A stretch of DNA of 16,264 nucleotides from CAYXGE01 sp964464435 (GTDB lineage Bacteria > Pseudomonadota > Gammaproteobacteria > Burkholderiales > Methylophilaceae), in NCBI GenBank assembly GCA_964464435.1, contig CAYXGE010000042.1, forward strand, positions 1-16,264, in the 5' to 3' direction. Shown piece after piece: positions 15,052 through 16,264 of this stretch (position 1 is its first letter; each line of letters starts with the position of its first letter). The position numbers and the translations under genes are program-made. Below the pieces are notes generated by a model. The model was not told where the DNA came from. It saw only the letters and a list, made by a program, of their open reading frames with translations, and did not search any database.

Positions 15052-15798
15052 ATGAGTAATGAACATAAAACGCACTTTGGATTTCAAACCGTTGAAGCCA
15101 GTGAAAAAGCAAAAAAAGTGGGGCAAGTATTTCACTCCGTAGCTAGGAGTTATGACCTCATGAATGACTTAATGTCAGCGGGCATGCACCGTGGTTGGAA
15201 GCGTTTTGCGGTTGAGGTAAGTGGCGTAAAATCGGGGGATAGAGTATTAGATGTTGCTGGTGGCAGTGGTGATTTATCTAAGTTATTTGCCAAAAAAGTA
15301 GGTATATCAGGTGAAGTAATACTCACGGATATTAATGCCTCAATGTTGTCTGTAGGGCGCGATCGCCTAGCGGATGAAGGTATTGTTGCACCAACCTTAC
15401 AATGCGATGCAGAAAAACTACCCTTCCCAGATGCTTACTTTGACTGTGTCATTGTGGCGTTTGGCTTACGCAACATGACAAACAAAGACCTTGCATTAAA
15501 AGAAATGCAACGCGTACTAAAAGTGGGTGGTCGCTTATTAGTGTTGGAGTTTTCTCAAATATGGAAACCACTTGCCCCCATTTACGATGCTTATAGCTTT
15601 AAACTATTGCCTATTATGGGTAAGCTATTTGCTAAAGATGCTGATAGTTATCAATACCTTGCAGAATCTATTCGTATGCATCCAGACCAAGAAACACTCA
15701 AACAAATGATGCAAGAAGCAGGCTTGGCAAAAGTAGATTATTACAACCTTGCTGCGGGTGTTGTTGCCTTACATAAAGGCTGGAAACTGGCATGTTAA
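15052..15798 (+). CDS. ubiE: Ubiquinone/menaquinone biosynthesis C-methyltransferase UbiE
   Basis: This 248-residue SAM-dependent methyltransferase catalyses the C-methylation step of ubiquinone synthesis (and demethylmenaquinone methylation where menaquinone is made). Signatures seen: FGFQTV and VFHSVARSYDLMNDLMSAGMHRGWK near the N-terminus, SAM motif LDVAGGSGD (66-74), DCVIVAFGLRNMTN, and the C-terminal YYNLAAGVVALHKGWK. The length is typical. It is the second gene of a DUF971-ubiE-ubiJ operon and overlaps ubiJ by 7 nt, so the two are probably translationally coupled. Confidence 0.97.
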   Translation: MSNEHKTHFGFQTVEASEKAKKVGQVFHSVARSYDLMNDLMSAGMHRGWKRFAVEVSGVKSGDRVLDVAGGSGDLSKLFAKKVGISGEVILTDINASMLSVGRDRLADEGIVAPTLQCDAEKLPFPDAYFDCVIVAFGLRNMTNKDLALKEMQRVLKVGGRLLVLEFSQIWKPLAPIYDAYSFKLLPIMGKLFAKDADSYQYLAESIRMHPDQETLKQMMQEAGLAKVDYYNLAAGVVALHKGWKLAC

Positions 15799-16264
15799 AG
15801 CCTGCGCTCACCAAAGTTTTACAACATGTGATGTCACAGAATAGTTGGGCGGCACCGCTACTTCAACCCTTTGCAGGACAATCTATTCGCTTTGAGATTC
15901 CCCCTGTCGCGGCCAATTTAACCATATTAGAAGACGGTAGTATGGCCATGAGTGGAGAGTCACCAAGTATTGATGCAAGTGTAAAGATTCCCTTTTTAGT
16001 CGCCTTAAGAATGCTTGCCAACGATGAACAAGCGTCACAGGCAGTTCAGATTGACGGTAATACAGAGCTAGTAGTAGAGGTCACTAAAGTACTTAGAAAC
16101 ATGTCTTGGCAAGTAGAAGAAGACTTAAGTAACGTAGTGGGTGATGTGGCCGCATATCAAATTTCTCATTTTGCACGTCAAACAGCGGCCAACATCAAAA
16201 CGCAAAGCCTCAATTTAGCGCAAATGGCTTCTGAATATTGGCAAGAAGAAAATCCATTACTCGC
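15792..16264 (+). CDS. ubiJ: Ubiquinone biosynthesis accessory factor UbiJ (SCP2 domain), 3' truncated by window end
   Basis: The ATG at 15792 overlaps the end of ubiE by 7 nt and opens a frame that runs off the window after 157 codons. The protein starts MLKPALTKVLQHVM and carries an SCP2-like lipid-binding region (IRFEIPPVAANLTILEDGSM...DASVKIPFLVALRML), followed by the helical VEEDLSNVVGDVAAYQISHF segment typical of UbiJ. UbiJ with UbiK helps present hydrophobic ubiquinone intermediates to the Ubi enzymes. ubiB is expected downstream, as commonly found, but is not visible here. Confidence 0.88.
   Translation, partial: MLKPALTKVLQHVMSQNSWAAPLLQPFAGQSIRFEIPPVAANLTILEDGSMAMSGESPSIDASVKIPFLVALRMLANDEQASQAVQIDGNTELVVEVTKVLRNMSWQVEEDLSNVVGDVAAYQISHFARQTAANIKTQSLNLAQMASEYWQEENPLL

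Noticed and set aside
1..16264. CRISPR arrays, tRNA/rRNA genes, transposons, prophage
   Set aside because: No regular spaced repeats, cloverleaf-like sequences, transposase or integrase motifs were found on either strand.

Overview
The window looks like chromosomal DNA of a moderately AT-rich betaproteobacterium, most likely a methylotroph of the Methylophilaceae (Methylotenera-like). This is an inference from gene content and protein flavour (RpoH, HtpX, DUF971-UbiE-UbiJ, CcoS), not a proven assignment. There is no sign of phage, insertion sequences, CRISPR, tRNA or rRNA. One 100-N assembly gap is present. It is flanked by identical 55-bp copies, so it is almost certainly two overlapping contig ends rather than missing sequence.

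Left half (about 1-9150): a gene module built around Anbu, the ancestral proteasome-like peptidase. On the plus strand lie an HPPD-like VOC-fold dioxygenase homologue, a circularly permuted ATP-grasp enzyme, an alpha-E helical protein, and two tandem Anbu paralogues about 67% identical to each other. Convergent on the minus strand is a transglutaminase/DUF2126 protein that is split by the assembly gap but restores to one 1101-residue reading frame. ATP-grasp, alpha-E, transglutaminase and Anbu are a known genomic association, predicted to make and turn over a peptide or peptide-like modification. What stands out here is the duplicated Anbu, the dioxygenase-like gene at the head, and sigma-54 (-24/-12) promoter-like sequences before three of its transcription units. 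Two of these motifs are near-identical 18-mers. Together they suggest that the whole module is one RpoN-dependent, possibly nitrogen-responsive, regulon.

Middle (9232-12137): a NhaR-like LysR regulator is divergent from htpX (membrane zinc protease), with a perfect inverted repeat between them. Then comes rpoH (sigma-32), preceded by a nearly perfect CIRCE operator, so HrcA probably represses the heat-shock sigma factor. A bidirectional terminator closes this block.

Right part (12157-16264): a minus-strand, translationally coupled trio consists of a dynamin-like GTPase, CcoS (cbb3 oxidase assembly) and an unannotated 33-residue single-span membrane peptide. Each junction is a 4-nt ATGA overlap. 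Divergent from it is a ubiquinone-biosynthesis operon: DUF971, ubiE and a ubiJ that runs off the window end.
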